Notes: generated by a model not told the origin, from the sequence alone. A DNA stretch of 64,000 nucleotides from Niallia alba (GCF_012933555.1 NZ_JABBPK010000001.1:970001-1034000), one strand, 5' to 3'; positions 15,246-23,483 are shown, counted from the stretch's first letter. Translations and numbers: made by a program.

Positions 15246-16877
15246 ATGATAGAACTTTTAAAGTTAGTAAATGTAGGTTATGAAGTGCTGGATACAACTA
15301 TTTTTGAAAAAATAAATGCCAGTGTACAACAGGGAGAGGTTATTGGGATTATTGGTAAAAATGGTGCAGGTAAATCGACCTTATTGCAATTAATAAATAA
15401 AGATATGGTTCCGACTGAAGGACACATCAAGTGGGTGAAGGACGATACAGTGGCTAAAATGGTCGAACAGGAAACAGAAAACTACGCTTTCAAGGAAGAA
15501 AATCCTGTGGAAAAGAAACTACTGGAAAAATGGCAAGTGCCTATAAATGATTTTCAGAAAATGAGTGGCGGGGAAAAGTTAAAGGCGCGTCTTGCCAAAG
15601 GGTTTGCGTTTGAGACTGATCTCTTGTTATTAGACGAACCGACAAATCATTTGGATGAACAAAGTATGAAACTGCTGCAGGAACAAATAAAAACATATAA
15701 GGGCACGGTTATTCTTGTATCCCATGATCGCTATTTTTTAGATGAGGTCACGTCAAAAATTTGGTCGATTGAAAATAAAAAGCTTATCGAACATAAAGGG
15801 AATTATACGAGTTATATGGAAGTTCGAGAGCAAAAGAGATTAACGATGCAGCGGGAATATGACAAACAGCAGAAGAAAATCAAGCAAGTGGAAGGGCAAA
15901 TGAAGGAGCTTACTTCTTGGTCCCATAAAGCACATGCACAATCAACGAAACAAGAGTTTCCAAAAGAATATTATCGGTCAAAGGCAAAACGAATGGATGC
16001 CCAAGTAAAATCAAAACAAAAGCGTTTAGAAAAAGAATTGGAAAAAAACAAAGTAGAGCGGATAGAAGAGGACTATAAGGTAATCTTTTCGATTGAAGCA
16101 AATAAAAAGGTTGGCAAACGCTTTTTGGAAATAAAGGATTTATCCAAAACATTTGGCTCACGTGTGTTGTTTGAAAAAGGGAATGTCATGATTAAACATG
16201 GTGAGAAGGTTGCCATTATAGGACCGAATGGAAGCGGAAAGACAACCTTATTAAACATTATACTAGGAAAGGAAAAGGCTGAAGGGGAAGTATGGATTTC
16301 TCCAACTGCTAATATTGGATATTTAACACAGGAAGTATTTGATCTCCCATTAGAGCAAACACCTGAACAGCTATTTTTTAAAGAGACGTTTGCAGAAAGA
16401 GGAAAAATACAAACGTTAATGAAACATTTAGGGTTTATGGCATCTCAATGGAAGGAACCGATAAAAAATATGAGTATGGGGGAACGGGTAAAGTGTAAGC
16501 TAATGGCTTATATTTTAGAAGAAAAAGATGTGCTGATTCTCGATGAGCCAACCAATCATCTTGATTTACCATCCCGTGAACAATTAGAAGAAACATTATC
16601 TCAATATAACGGAACGCTTATCATTGTATCCCATGACCGTTATTTTCTAGAAAAAACGACAACGACTAAGTTAGTCATAGCGGAAGGTACAATCCAAAGA
16701 CAATGGACGGAGTCTCCAAAACAGGAAAGAGATAATAAAGAAGAACTTCGCTTGAAACTAGAGACAGAAAGACAAGAAGTTTTAGGAAAATTAAGCTTTA
16801 TGACTCTGAAGGATAAAGACTATGCAGAATTAGATAGAAAGTTTCTTGAATTGACAAGGCAATTAAAGGAGTTGTAA
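15246..16877 (+). CDS. ABC-F ribosomal protection protein (VmlR/Vga/Lsa-like)
   Basis: A 543-residue soluble protein with two ABC ATPase domains and no membrane domain. First domain: Walker A GKNGAGKST (37-45), signature MSGGE (106-110), DEPTNHLD (130-137). A long charged helical linker spans about 185-285, the antibiotic-resistance domain that reaches the peptidyl-transferase centre. Second domain: GPNGSGKTT (326-334), signature MSMGE (409-413), DEPTNHLD (433-440). Length and linker resemble VmlR of B. subtilis (lincosamide, streptogramin A and pleuromutilin resistance) more than housekeeping EttA-type proteins. The attenuator leader supports antibiotic induction. Exact spectrum depends on the linker tip and cannot be read here. 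Confidence 0.88.
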   Translation: MIELLKLVNVGYEVLDTTIFEKINASVQQGEVIGIIGKNGAGKSTLLQLINKDMVPTEGHIKWVKDDTVAKMVEQETENYAFKEENPVEKKLLEKWQVPINDFQKMSGGEKLKARLAKGFAFETDLLLLDEPTNHLDEQSMKLLQEQIKTYKGTVILVSHDRYFLDEVTSKIWSIENKKLIEHKGNYTSYMEVREQKRLTMQREYDKQQKKIKQVEGQMKELTSWSHKAHAQSTKQEFPKEYYRSKAKRMDAQVKSKQKRLEKELEKNKVERIEEDYKVIFSIEANKKVGKRFLEIKDLSKTFGSRVLFEKGNVMIKHGEKVAIIGPNGSGKTTLLNIILGKEKAEGEVWISPTANIGYLTQEVFDLPLEQTPEQLFFKETFAERGKIQTLMKHLGFMASQWKEPIKNMSMGERVKCKLMAYILEEKDVLILDEPTNHLDLPSREQLEETLSQYNGTLIIVSHDRYFLEKTTTTKLVIAEGTIQRQWTESPKQERDNKEELRLKLETERQEVLGKLSFMTLKDKDYAELDRKFLELTRQLKEL

Positions 16878-16889
16878 AGACTAGTTATG

Positions 16890-16926
16890 GTGGGATGAGG
16901 AGGAAAACTCCTTGTCCCACTTTTTT
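16890..16926 (+). terminator. Rho-independent terminator after the ABC-F gene
   Basis: A 13-base-pair stem (16890-16902 with 16908-16920, two G-U pairs), GAAAA loop and six T residues. Confidence 0.9.
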
Positions 16927-16929
16927 ATA

Positions 16930-17685
16930 GAAAAGAAAACCCTGGGCTATGCCTAGGGTTCCAAAAAGCTTACAGCGTGGTATTAAAAAAACTTCCTCGT
17001 GGTGCTAAAATATTTTTTGGTTCGCCAACCGAAAATAAATAGCCAGGAGGAAGTCCTTATGTCAAAAGACAATAATAGTTTAGCACACACAACTTGGAAT
17101 TGTAAGTATCACATAGTATTTGCACCAAAATATAGAAGACAAATAATTTACGGGAAAATAAAGAAAGATATTGGGCAAATCTTACGTACCTTGTGTGAGA
17201 GGAAAGGCGTAGAGATAATAGAAGCAACTGCGTGTAAGGACCACGTACATATGTTAGTGAGTATTCCGCCAAAATTAAGTGTATCAGCATTCGTAGGATA
17301 TCTAAAAGGAAAAAGTAGCTTGATGATATTTGATAGACATGCACAACTGAAATATAAGTATGGAAATCGAAAATTTTGGTGTACAGGATATTATGTAGAT
17401 ACGGTAGGAAGAAACAAGAAGGTAATTGAAGAATATATCCGTAATCAAATACAAGATGATCTAGTCGCAGAACAATTAACGATTATGGAATATATTGATC
17501 CATTTACAGGGGAAGAAGTGAAGAAAAAGAAACGAAAAAATTAGGAGAGAAGGCCTTTGAGGTCTGGCCAGTAGAAGTAGTACAATTGGCGAACCTTTCA
17601 GTAGCCCTTTAGGGTTTGGTCAGTAACAAAGGCTTTCAGCCGCAGAGAAAACCACCCGTTCTCACGGGTGGTCCTTATTTAGATT
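16930..17685 (+). mobile_element. IS200-like element of the IS200/IS605 family (approximate ends)
   Basis: A single-gene element carrying an HUH (Y1) transposase. The left part has a hairpin at 16938-16960 (10-base-pair stem, TAT loop). The right part has a hairpin at 17651-17672 (9-base-pair stem, TCTC loop). These subterminal hairpins are what TnpA recognises in this family, which has no terminal inverted repeats and no target duplication. The segment ggttcgccaa (17019-17028) upstream of the gene recurs inverted at 17586-17595. The element sits directly behind the ABC-F terminator. Exact cleavage sites could not be fixed. Confidence 0.8.
17059..17544 (+). CDS. tnpA: IS200/IS605-family TnpA transposase (Y1, HUH)
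   Basis: A 161-residue single-strand transposase. It begins with the family opening HTTWNCKYHIVFAPKYRRQ and carries the HUH motif HVHML at about residues 70-74; the catalytic tyrosine is in the C-terminal helix region (EEYIRNQIQ). Length is normal for the family, so the gene looks intact. The ATG at 17059 follows AGGAGG; an in-frame upstream extension to 16999 is not family-like. The leader segment aacttcctc near 16990 can pair with gaggaagt at 17047-17054, hiding the ribosome site, as is known for IS200, which keeps transposition low. Confidence 0.93.
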   Translation: MSKDNNSLAHTTWNCKYHIVFAPKYRRQIIYGKIKKDIGQILRTLCERKGVEIIEATACKDHVHMLVSIPPKLSVSAFVGYLKGKSSLMIFDRHAQLKYKYGNRKFWCTGYYVDTVGRNKKVIEEYIRNQIQDDLVAEQLTIMEYIDPFTGEEVKKKKRKN

Positions 17686-17768
17686 GATTTAGGCATGGAT
17701 TGTGAGTGGGGAGACTAGGACAATAAAACGAAATTTTGGAGTATATCTTAATTACAGTTCATAGGAAT

Positions 17769-17981
17769 TTAATTTGTTAAATAATAAATAATCGCTGCTA
17801 TTGCCAGTGAGACAATAGCAGTTAAACCAGTTATCGTCGAAAGTTTCACTTTTAAAGTACGGTCCTCTTTTGTTTCCGTAAAATGATGGTTTCTATGCTG
17901 ACGTCCATCTGTCCAGGCCCCAATAAAAATACCAGAAATGAATATAGCAATGATGCCAACTATCAGAAAAAAGTTAAACAT
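17769..17981 (-). CDS. Small two-helix membrane protein (DUF5316-like)
   Basis: A 70-residue protein with two hydrophobic segments, one at the N-terminus (FFLIVGIIAIFISGIFIGAW) and one at the C-terminus, separated by a polar loop with histidines. The GIFIGAWTDG turn followed by ETKEDR is the pattern I associate with DUF5316, a small Bacillus membrane-protein family of unknown function; the family name is from memory and only moderately sure. The ATG at 17981 follows GGGGG; an in-frame TTG at 17999 lies before that ribosome site. It is monocistronic, between the IS200-like element and an LD-carboxypeptidase gene on the other strand. Confidence 0.72.
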   Translation of the reverse strand: MFNFFLIVGIIAIFISGIFIGAWTDGRQHRNHHFTETKEDRTLKVKLSTITGLTAIVSLAIAAIIYYLTN

Positions 17982-18099
17982 GTTTTTCCCCCATTCCAAA
18001 TCGTGCAGTTCTTTTCAAAATATACGGTTTCCTCCACCTAAAAGTTACAGAAATATATGATTATTTATGCTTTAATTAGAATAAAGAGGAGGAATGGAC

Positions 18100-19065
18100 A
18101 TGAGAATACCTGATAAGCTACAAAAAGGTGATGAGATTAGAGTAATAGCCCCTAGTCGAAGTGCGACAATTTTATCCGAAGAGGGAATAGCGCAAGCAAA
18201 GAAAAGATTAGAAGACCTTGGATTTATGGTTACGTTTGGCAAACATATTTTCGAATCAGATTTACAGTTTTCAGCGACAATTGAGCATCGGGTTGAAGAT
18301 ATTCATGATGCTTTTCGGGATAAAAAGGTGAAAGGGATTTTAACTGTAATTGGTGGTTTTAACTGCAATGAGTTATTGCCTTATTTGGATTATGATTTAA
18401 TAAAAGCCAATCCAAAGATACTTTGTGGGTATAGTGATATTACTGCTTTAGCAACAGCCATCACAACAAAGGCTGATTTTATTACATATTCAGGACCGCA
18501 CTTTTCTAGCTTTCAAATGGATAAGTTACAGGAATACCAAACGGAGTATTTCCAGAAATGCTTGATGGAATCAAAGGAATTTATTGTAGAGCCTTCTGAT
18601 GTATGGACAGATGATGCATGGTATTTGGATCAAGAAAATCGCCAATTCGAACCAGGGGGATGGAATGTATATCAAGAGGGGGAAGTGAAAGGGCAATTGT
18701 TTGGTGGAAATCTTTGTACTTTAAATTTGCTGCAGGGAACAGTGTATATGCCGAATCTTGCAGATAGCATCCTATTTGTAGAAGATGATGAATTAACCAT
18801 TCCAGAAACGTTTGCAAGAGACTTAACTTCTTTATTACAGACTGCTGGCTCCATAAAAGCGCTAGTAATTGGGAGATTTCAAAAAGCTTCAAAAATGTCA
18901 GAGGAGCAGCTCCTATTCATCCTAGATAAGCATCCTAGTTTGAAAAAAATTCCTGTTCTATATAATGTTGATTTTGGCCATATTCAACCATTCTTTACTT
19001 TTCCAATTGGAGGGGAAGTAGAGATTGATACGATGACACATGGAATGAAGATAACTACTTTTTAA
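18100..19065 (+). CDS. S66-family LD-carboxypeptidase / MccF-like serine peptidase
   Basis: A 321-residue cytoplasmic serine peptidase. The Ser-Glu-His triad of the S66 family is visible: Ser112 in CGYSDITAL, Glu228 in LFVEDDE and His294 in DFGHIQPF. Family members either trim the tetrapeptide of recycled muropeptides (LdcA) or cleave microcin C-like compounds (MccF). The length and the FEPGGWNVYQEG-type loop region resemble the MccF-like branch, so self-immunity or peptide-antibiotic cleavage is also possible. The ATG at 18100 has AGGAGG at seven bases; the ATG six bases earlier is too close to it. Confidence 0.85.
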   Translation: MRIPDKLQKGDEIRVIAPSRSATILSEEGIAQAKKRLEDLGFMVTFGKHIFESDLQFSATIEHRVEDIHDAFRDKKVKGILTVIGGFNCNELLPYLDYDLIKANPKILCGYSDITALATAITTKADFITYSGPHFSSFQMDKLQEYQTEYFQKCLMESKEFIVEPSDVWTDDAWYLDQENRQFEPGGWNVYQEGEVKGQLFGGNLCTLNLLQGTVYMPNLADSILFVEDDELTIPETFARDLTSLLQTAGSIKALVIGRFQKASKMSEEQLLFILDKHPSLKKIPVLYNVDFGHIQPFFTFPIGGEVEIDTMTHGMKITTF

Positions 19066-19087
19066 ACGATCCAGAGGAGGAATCAAC

Positions 19088-19714
19088 TTGGAGCTTAAAG
19101 AAAAAATAAAAAATCTGCCAACATCTCCAGGGGTGTATTTAATGAAAGACTCCTCTGGTCACATCATTTATGTTGGCAAATCAAAAAAATTAAAAAACAG
19201 AGTTTCCTCTTATTTTCAGCATTCGAAAAATCGACTGGGTAAAGTGGAAAAGCTTGTAAAGCATATAAAGGATTTCGACTTTATCCTAACAGATACGGAA
19301 TTTGAGGCATTGATGCTGGAATGTAAACTAATAAAGGAAATTCAACCTATGTACAATAGGATGATGAAAACGACAAAGGCTTATAATTACATCGTTTTTC
19401 GCTGGAAGAAGGGCATCTACCATATGGAGATTGCTAATGAGATGGATAAGGACGACGTTCATTATTACTTTGGCCCTTTCACTAGTAAAGGAACAGTAGA
19501 AAATGTGATAAATGGAATAAAAGCATTTTATAAAATGGATTGCTCCCAAGAGAAGTGGAGTCAAGGTCCGTGCTTGAATTATTCCATCGGAAAGTGTATG
19601 GGTATTTGTTTTGACCCAATAGCCAAAGAAGCTCACCAACAAATTATTCATCGGCTTATCGCTTTATTGAATAAAAAGAGTAATAGTGTACTAGAAGAGA
19701 TGTCCACAAAATGA
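19088..19714 (+). CDS. UvrC-like GIY-YIG nuclease, N-terminal part (possibly frameshifted)
   Basis: A 208-residue protein beginning with a UvrC-type GIY-YIG endonuclease domain: SPGVYLMKD...HIIYVGKSKKLKNRVSSYF (residues about 13-41), with the catalytic glutamate in MLECKLIKEIQPMYN. A cysteine pattern GPCLNYSIGKCMGIC, as in UvrC, lies near 160-175. It stops at TGA within an ATGA that also starts the next frame. In UvrC-like proteins the region that follows is the UvrB-binding motif, which is exactly what the next frame encodes, so the two were probably one gene of about 347 codons. Restoring one A in the AAAA run before the stop would join them. Confidence 0.75.
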   Translation: MELKEKIKNLPTSPGVYLMKDSSGHIIYVGKSKKLKNRVSSYFQHSKNRLGKVEKLVKHIKDFDFILTDTEFEALMLECKLIKEIQPMYNRMMKTTKAYNYIVFRWKKGIYHMEIANEMDKDDVHYYFGPFTSKGTVENVINGIKAFYKMDCSQEKWSQGPCLNYSIGKCMGICFDPIAKEAHQQIIHRLIALLNKKSNSVLEEMSTK

Positions 19715-20130
19715 TTGAGGCTTCCAGTAATGTTGAGTTTGAGAAGGCAGCGGAAATTAGAGATACGATAGCAAAAATTAAGGCAATTTTACAAACAGAA
19801 ACAGTCATCCATTTTATGAAGAAAAATCAACTAATAATTGCAGCAGAGTACTTAGATGATTTTCGTATAAAGGTGTTTTTCATTAGACGAAATGAAATTA
19901 TCGACCGGGAAATATATATAGCAAATAATGTTGATAGGCAAGATGTAGTGCGGAAGATAAACTCACTCCTTTCGATGGACATTCAACATATCAGTACATT
20001 GGAAAAAGAAGAAATGGACGAAGCTTATATTATTTATAAATATTTAAACAGTGGTGATTGTAAGTATACGATTATATCGCAGGAATGGAACAAGAATATG
20101 GATAACCTATGGACCAATTTAGTGAAATGA
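19711..20130 (+). CDS. UvrC-like protein, C-terminal part with UVR motif
   Basis: A 139-residue continuation of the preceding frame. It opens with the UvrB/UvrC-interaction helix pair (SSNVEFEKAAEIRDTIAKIKAIL), then a region similar to the middle of UvrC that lacks the RNase-H-like nuclease domain. The start codon overlaps the upstream stop (ATGA), so coupled translation is possible, but no good ribosome site precedes it. The simplest reading is a one-base deletion in an A run of a former single gene; programmed slippage or a sequencing error are alternatives. Confidence 0.65.
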   Translation: MIEASSNVEFEKAAEIRDTIAKIKAILQTETVIHFMKKNQLIIAAEYLDDFRIKVFFIRRNEIIDREIYIANNVDRQDVVRKINSLLSMDIQHISTLEKEEMDEAYIIYKYLNSGDCKYTIISQEWNKNMDNLWTNLVK

Positions 20131-20217
20131 CTCTTCCTCAACGAAGAGCAGCTTATTTTTAGATTTATTCTTTTCGGAATAAGAGATAGATCCCCCAAAG
20201 CAGAGGAGGAAATAAAC

Positions 20218-21045
20218 ATGCTGTCAAAAGAACAAATTTCAGAAATTAAAGAGCTAAAGGACGTTTGTGAGAAAAAGGAAGGCTATGAATTAAAGCTTAA
20301 CTTCGATATGCTAGAAAACCGAAATGAGGATAATAAAGAGGATTTTTTCCATTATGAAGACGGTAAACTAGTTGGGTTTTTGGGAAGTTACTACTTTGGT
20401 AGAAAAGTAGAGTACTGTGGAATGATCCATCCAAATTATCGAAGAAAAGGGATATTTACGAATTTGTTAAATCAAGGATTGGAAGAGGCAAGAAAGAGAG
20501 GCGCACAGAACATCTTATTTAATGCCCCTGCTGCATCGCAGAGTGGAAAGGATTTTCTAGTAAGTATTCCATGTACTTATGCTTTTTCTGAACATCAAAT
20601 GAAATGGCATCAGACAGAGTTAATGGAGGATACAACGATTTCGCTAAGAGCATATGATTATGCTCGAGACAAAGAAATAGAAATTCAGCTTGATGTTTTA
20701 GGATTTGGTATGGCGGAAGAGGATGCTCGAGAGTATGTGGAAATACTAAAAGAACAAAATGATAATCAGCGAATGATTATTGAGATAGATGGAAAAGCAG
20801 TCGGAAAAATCAGAGTTTCTGAATTAGATGGAGAAGCTTGGATTTATGGTTTTGTGATATTTCCAGAGCTTCGCGGGCAAGGAATTGGCAGAAGGGCTTT
20901 AACTAAAGTGGTAAAAATGGAAGAAGCAAAGGGTTTGCCGATTTTTTTAGAAGTAGAAGCCAAAAATGCTCGTGCGCTTAAGCTTTATGAGTCTTGTGGA
21001 TTTAAAAGCTACCATTCTCAAGATTATTACGAATTTAATATGTAG
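20218..21045 (+). CDS. GNAT-family N-acetyltransferase with two GNAT domains
   Basis: A 275-residue protein with two acetyl-CoA-binding folds in tandem. The N-terminal domain has HPNYRRKGIFTNLLNQGLEEARKRG (about residues 68-92), the C-terminal one has FPELRGQGIGRRALTKVV and ends with ARALKLYESCGF. Both carry the R/Q-x-x-G-x-G/A-type motif A, so both may bind acetyl-CoA. The substrate is unknown. The ATG follows GGAGG. A 10-base-pair inverted repeat (21042-21051 with 21062-21071) overlaps the stop and may act as a weak terminator. Confidence 0.87.
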   Translation: MLSKEQISEIKELKDVCEKKEGYELKLNFDMLENRNEDNKEDFFHYEDGKLVGFLGSYYFGRKVEYCGMIHPNYRRKGIFTNLLNQGLEEARKRGAQNILFNAPAASQSGKDFLVSIPCTYAFSEHQMKWHQTELMEDTTISLRAYDYARDKEIEIQLDVLGFGMAEEDAREYVEILKEQNDNQRMIIEIDGKAVGKIRVSELDGEAWIYGFVIFPELRGQGIGRRALTKVVKMEEAKGLPIFLEVEAKNARALKLYESCGFKSYHSQDYYEFNM

Positions 21046-21124
21046 GTATCCTAAGAAATTGGGATACCTACACTATATTTATATAACTCTTATCGGGCAA
21101 TAAAACCCCACCGATAGAAGTTTC

Positions 21125-21661
21125 TTATGTTAAAGGAAGAGTGGTAATACAAGTATTATCATCTTTAAAAGTAGTAAATTCAGTCTTAGTTGTTTTACCA
21201 TCATAGGAGATGGTAATTTGAAAATCCTTATTGCGAGGAAGCCAAACATCAATAAAACCGTTTTGTTGAGACGTTAGAAGTTCATCTACATAAACATTTC
21301 CCTCTTGATCTTCAATATATACAGCAAATTCCTTATTAGCTAATTCCCCGCGGCAACCTGCTAGATTATGGATTGCACATGGATGCGTTTCAGTTAAGTA
21401 AGGAGCAAATGAAACGAAAAATTCATCTTTTGGTAAGCGATAGATAAGCTCATCGTTTTCAAGCGTATTTACTGTTAATGTATCAGAACTAATGGAAGCA
21501 GTGGTTGCTGACTTCTTACCAGCACTATAATCTTGGACCAGTTGCTTTAGCTCTTTGCCGTCCGTTTTTTCATATCGATTATTTTGATTGATGATCAACA
21601 GGACGGTTACAGCAAATATTATTGTAATAAATATCGGAATGATAAGTTTCTTTTTCTTCAT
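21125..21661 (-). CDS. cueP: CueP-like periplasmic/extracytoplasmic copper-binding protein
   Basis: A 178-residue protein with an N-terminal membrane anchor (residues 6-25) and an exported domain. The three conserved CueP cysteines are present: Cys95 in HPCAIHNL, Cys103 in GCRGEL and Cys171 in the C-terminal TCITT. CueP in Salmonella binds copper in the periplasm and helps reduce or deliver it; in Gram-positives it would sit outside the membrane. No copper regulator or pump is adjacent, so regulation is unknown here. It is a single gene between convergent and divergent neighbours. Confidence 0.85.
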   Translation of the reverse strand: MKKKKLIIPIFITIIFAVTVLLIINQNNRYEKTDGKELKQLVQDYSAGKKSATTASISSDTLTVNTLENDELIYRLPKDEFFVSFAPYLTETHPCAIHNLAGCRGELANKEFAVYIEDQEGNVYVDELLTSQQNGFIDVWLPRNKDFQITISYDGKTTKTEFTTFKDDNTCITTLPLT

Positions 21662-21911
21662 TTTAATCGCATTCTCCCTTTCAAGTTTGACTGCTTTTTA
21701 TAAAGATAACAAAAATAAATCGAGAAATTATGGATGAAAAATGGAGATTTTGTGAATTTTTCGATTCAACTGAAGAAGAGGATAGGTTAGTTATGTAAAA
21801 AAAATGTGAAAAAAGTCCTTTCTCTCTCTTGTTTCTCTAACTATTTTCCTATAAAATTTGTAATAGAAGAAAAAGGAAATACATATATTTCATTATTTAA
21901 ATAGAATAATA

Positions 21912-22040
21912 TGATAAAGGCAAATTCATCGAAAGGTGAAGACGCAAAGCTATAGGGACTAAGATCTTGGAGATTAAGTCAGCCAGTTACCGATTTATCT
22001 TTATAAACGGAAGGCTAATCGGTAGAAGATTAGCCTTTTT
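21912..22040 (+). ncRNA. c-di-GMP-I (GEMM) riboswitch with downstream terminator
   Basis: The conserved core lies at about 21919-21990: gcaaa, then the GAAA tetraloop hairpin atcgaaaggtga, then gacgcaaagctatagggact, and the closing cagccagttaccg. P1 can form between gataaa (21913-21918) and tttatc (21994-21999). An intrinsic terminator with a 10-base-pair stem (22011-22020 with 22028-22037) and a T run follows. The segment taccgatt (21988-21995) can pair with aatcggta (22017-22024), which would disrupt the terminator; it overlaps the P1 strand. This predicts that ligand binding favours termination (OFF), an inference from pairing only. The gene downstream encodes a diguanylate cyclase. Confidence 0.9.
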
Positions 22041-22103
22041 CCATTATTAGGATAGCAGTAATATGCAGATGATAGTCTCACTAATGATAAGGTGAGGAGA
22101 AAG

Positions 22104-23075
22104 ATGGGGATATTCTATTTTTGCTGCGGAATAATGTGTGGTATTTTCTTGTGGATATTAAATGATAAGCGGAAATATAATAAATGGAAATCGAAAATAG
22201 AGAAAGAAGATGTTATGTTTCGCTTAGTGGAAAGCTCGAAAGATATCATTTACAGATATGAAGTAAAGCCGCAAATGCGACATTCGTATATTAGTCCTTC
22301 TGCCAATTCTATTTTAGGAGATGGCATGGTCAAAGAAATCTATCGAAATCCGTATGTTCCCTTAGAGATTATTCATCCAGATGACTATGATATTATGTAT
22401 AAAAAACTTCATGGAAAAATTGATTATAGCAAACCTTTAATTCAACGAATGAGATGCTTGGATGGAACTTATAAATGGTTTGAGGAATATGCTACCCCTA
22501 TATATGAATATGGCGAATTAATAGCTATTCATGGAATCATTCGAAATATTGACGAGAAAGTTATACTACGACAGAATTTAGAGTATCAACTGATCCATGA
22601 TGCATTGACAGAAGTACATAATCGTTTTTACTTTGAACAGAAGATGGAAGAGTTTGATACAAAAACAGATGAAGCAATCGCCATTATTTTATGTGATTTA
22701 GATGAACTAAAGCAAGTAAATGATAAATATGGTCATAAACAAGGTGACGACCTAATCAAAGAAGCTGGAAAATTACTAAACGCTTTTTCTTCTCCGTACA
22801 TAACGGTCTCAAGAATCGGTGGGGACGAGTTTGTTTTATTAATTCAAGGTATGATAAAGGAAGAAATGGAAGAATTGTATAATAGGATGTCCAGTGAATT
22901 AAACGGAAAGGAAGCAAATAGTACGGTGAAGATGTCCATTGGCTTCGCATTCACGCTAAGCTCTCTTGGGAAAATGACAGCATTATTTACACAAGCGGAT
23001 AAAAATATGTATGAGAATAAGATGGCAAAAAAGAAAAGAGCAAGAGATAATCAACTGGATGTTTCCTTAAAATAA
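22104..23075 (+). CDS. Membrane-anchored PAS-GGDEF diguanylate cyclase
   Basis: A 323-residue enzyme that makes c-di-GMP from two GTP. An N-terminal transmembrane helix (residues 2-19) is followed by a PAS domain (about 35-150, with HPDDYDIMYKKL and the RCLDGTYKWFEE strand) and a GGDEF domain (155-315) with an intact RIGGDEF (237-243) and DALTEVHNRFYF. The product-inhibition I-site (RxxD five residues before GGDEF) is absent; the position reads SPYI. The start at 22104 follows GAGGAG; the in-frame GTG at 22092 lies before it. Expression is under a c-di-GMP riboswitch, and a PilZ-containing polysaccharide synthase lies just downstream on the other strand. Confidence 0.92.
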   Translation: MGIFYFCCGIMCGIFLWILNDKRKYNKWKSKIEKEDVMFRLVESSKDIIYRYEVKPQMRHSYISPSANSILGDGMVKEIYRNPYVPLEIIHPDDYDIMYKKLHGKIDYSKPLIQRMRCLDGTYKWFEEYATPIYEYGELIAIHGIIRNIDEKVILRQNLEYQLIHDALTEVHNRFYFEQKMEEFDTKTDEAIAIILCDLDELKQVNDKYGHKQGDDLIKEAGKLLNAFSSPYITVSRIGGDEFVLLIQGMIKEEMEELYNRMSSELNGKEANSTVKMSIGFAFTLSSLGKMTALFTQADKNMYENKMAKKKRARDNQLDVSLK

Positions 23076-23123
23076 TTTATAAGACTTATAAGAGGCTGGA
23101 ACAAAAGTATTCCAACTAAATAT

Positions 23124-23190
23124 AAACCCAAACAATTATACGTAAATGCTGATTGATAAAACTTCCGTATAATTGTTTGGGTTTTTTATT
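23124..23190 (+). terminator. Rho-independent terminator after the diguanylate cyclase
   Basis: Perfect 19-base-pair stem (23124-23142 with 23166-23184), a 23-base loop and a T run. Confidence 0.85.
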
Positions 23191-23219
23191 AATTTTAAGA
23201 AAGAAGATTTGTGGTTATT

Positions 23220-23348
23220 ACCCGCAGACTGAATACACTTCGCTTTCCATGGGGCGAGCGCCAAGCCTCCTCGTCACTGCGTTCCTGCGGGGTCTCGGAC
23301 TTTCTCGCAGCTCCCATAGGAGTCTACGTGTATTCAGTCTGCTCCGTT
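23220..23348. repeat. GC-rich intergenic imperfect palindrome (Bacillaceae dispersed-repeat type)
   Basis: A 130-base element much richer in GC than its surroundings, bounded by perfect 15-base inverted ends: gcagactgaatacac at 23224-23238 and its complement at 23328-23342. Inside it has cgctttccatggggcg, cctcctcgtc, tcctgcggggtctcg and aggagtctacg blocks. I recognise this general pattern (cgctttcc...cctcctcgtc...ctgcggggtctcg...aggagtctacg) as a dispersed intergenic element common in Bacillaceae; its role is unknown. It is not coding. It fills most of the 408-base gap before the cellulose-synthase-like gene. Confidence 0.8.
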
Positions 23349-23483
23349 TTTCCTACTAATTATATTTTCTTTTGAAAAGAATTAGGAAACTTATTGGTTT
23401 CGCTAATAAATGAGAGATAGTTCGTTTTACCCATTAGATATTTTCTTTTGTCTCAGTCTCTTATTTTCGGATAAAAAAATGAT

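Noticed and set aside
23153-23359. 68-codon open frame in the GC-rich palindrome
   Set aside because: It is the translation of a dispersed palindromic element and has no ribosome site.
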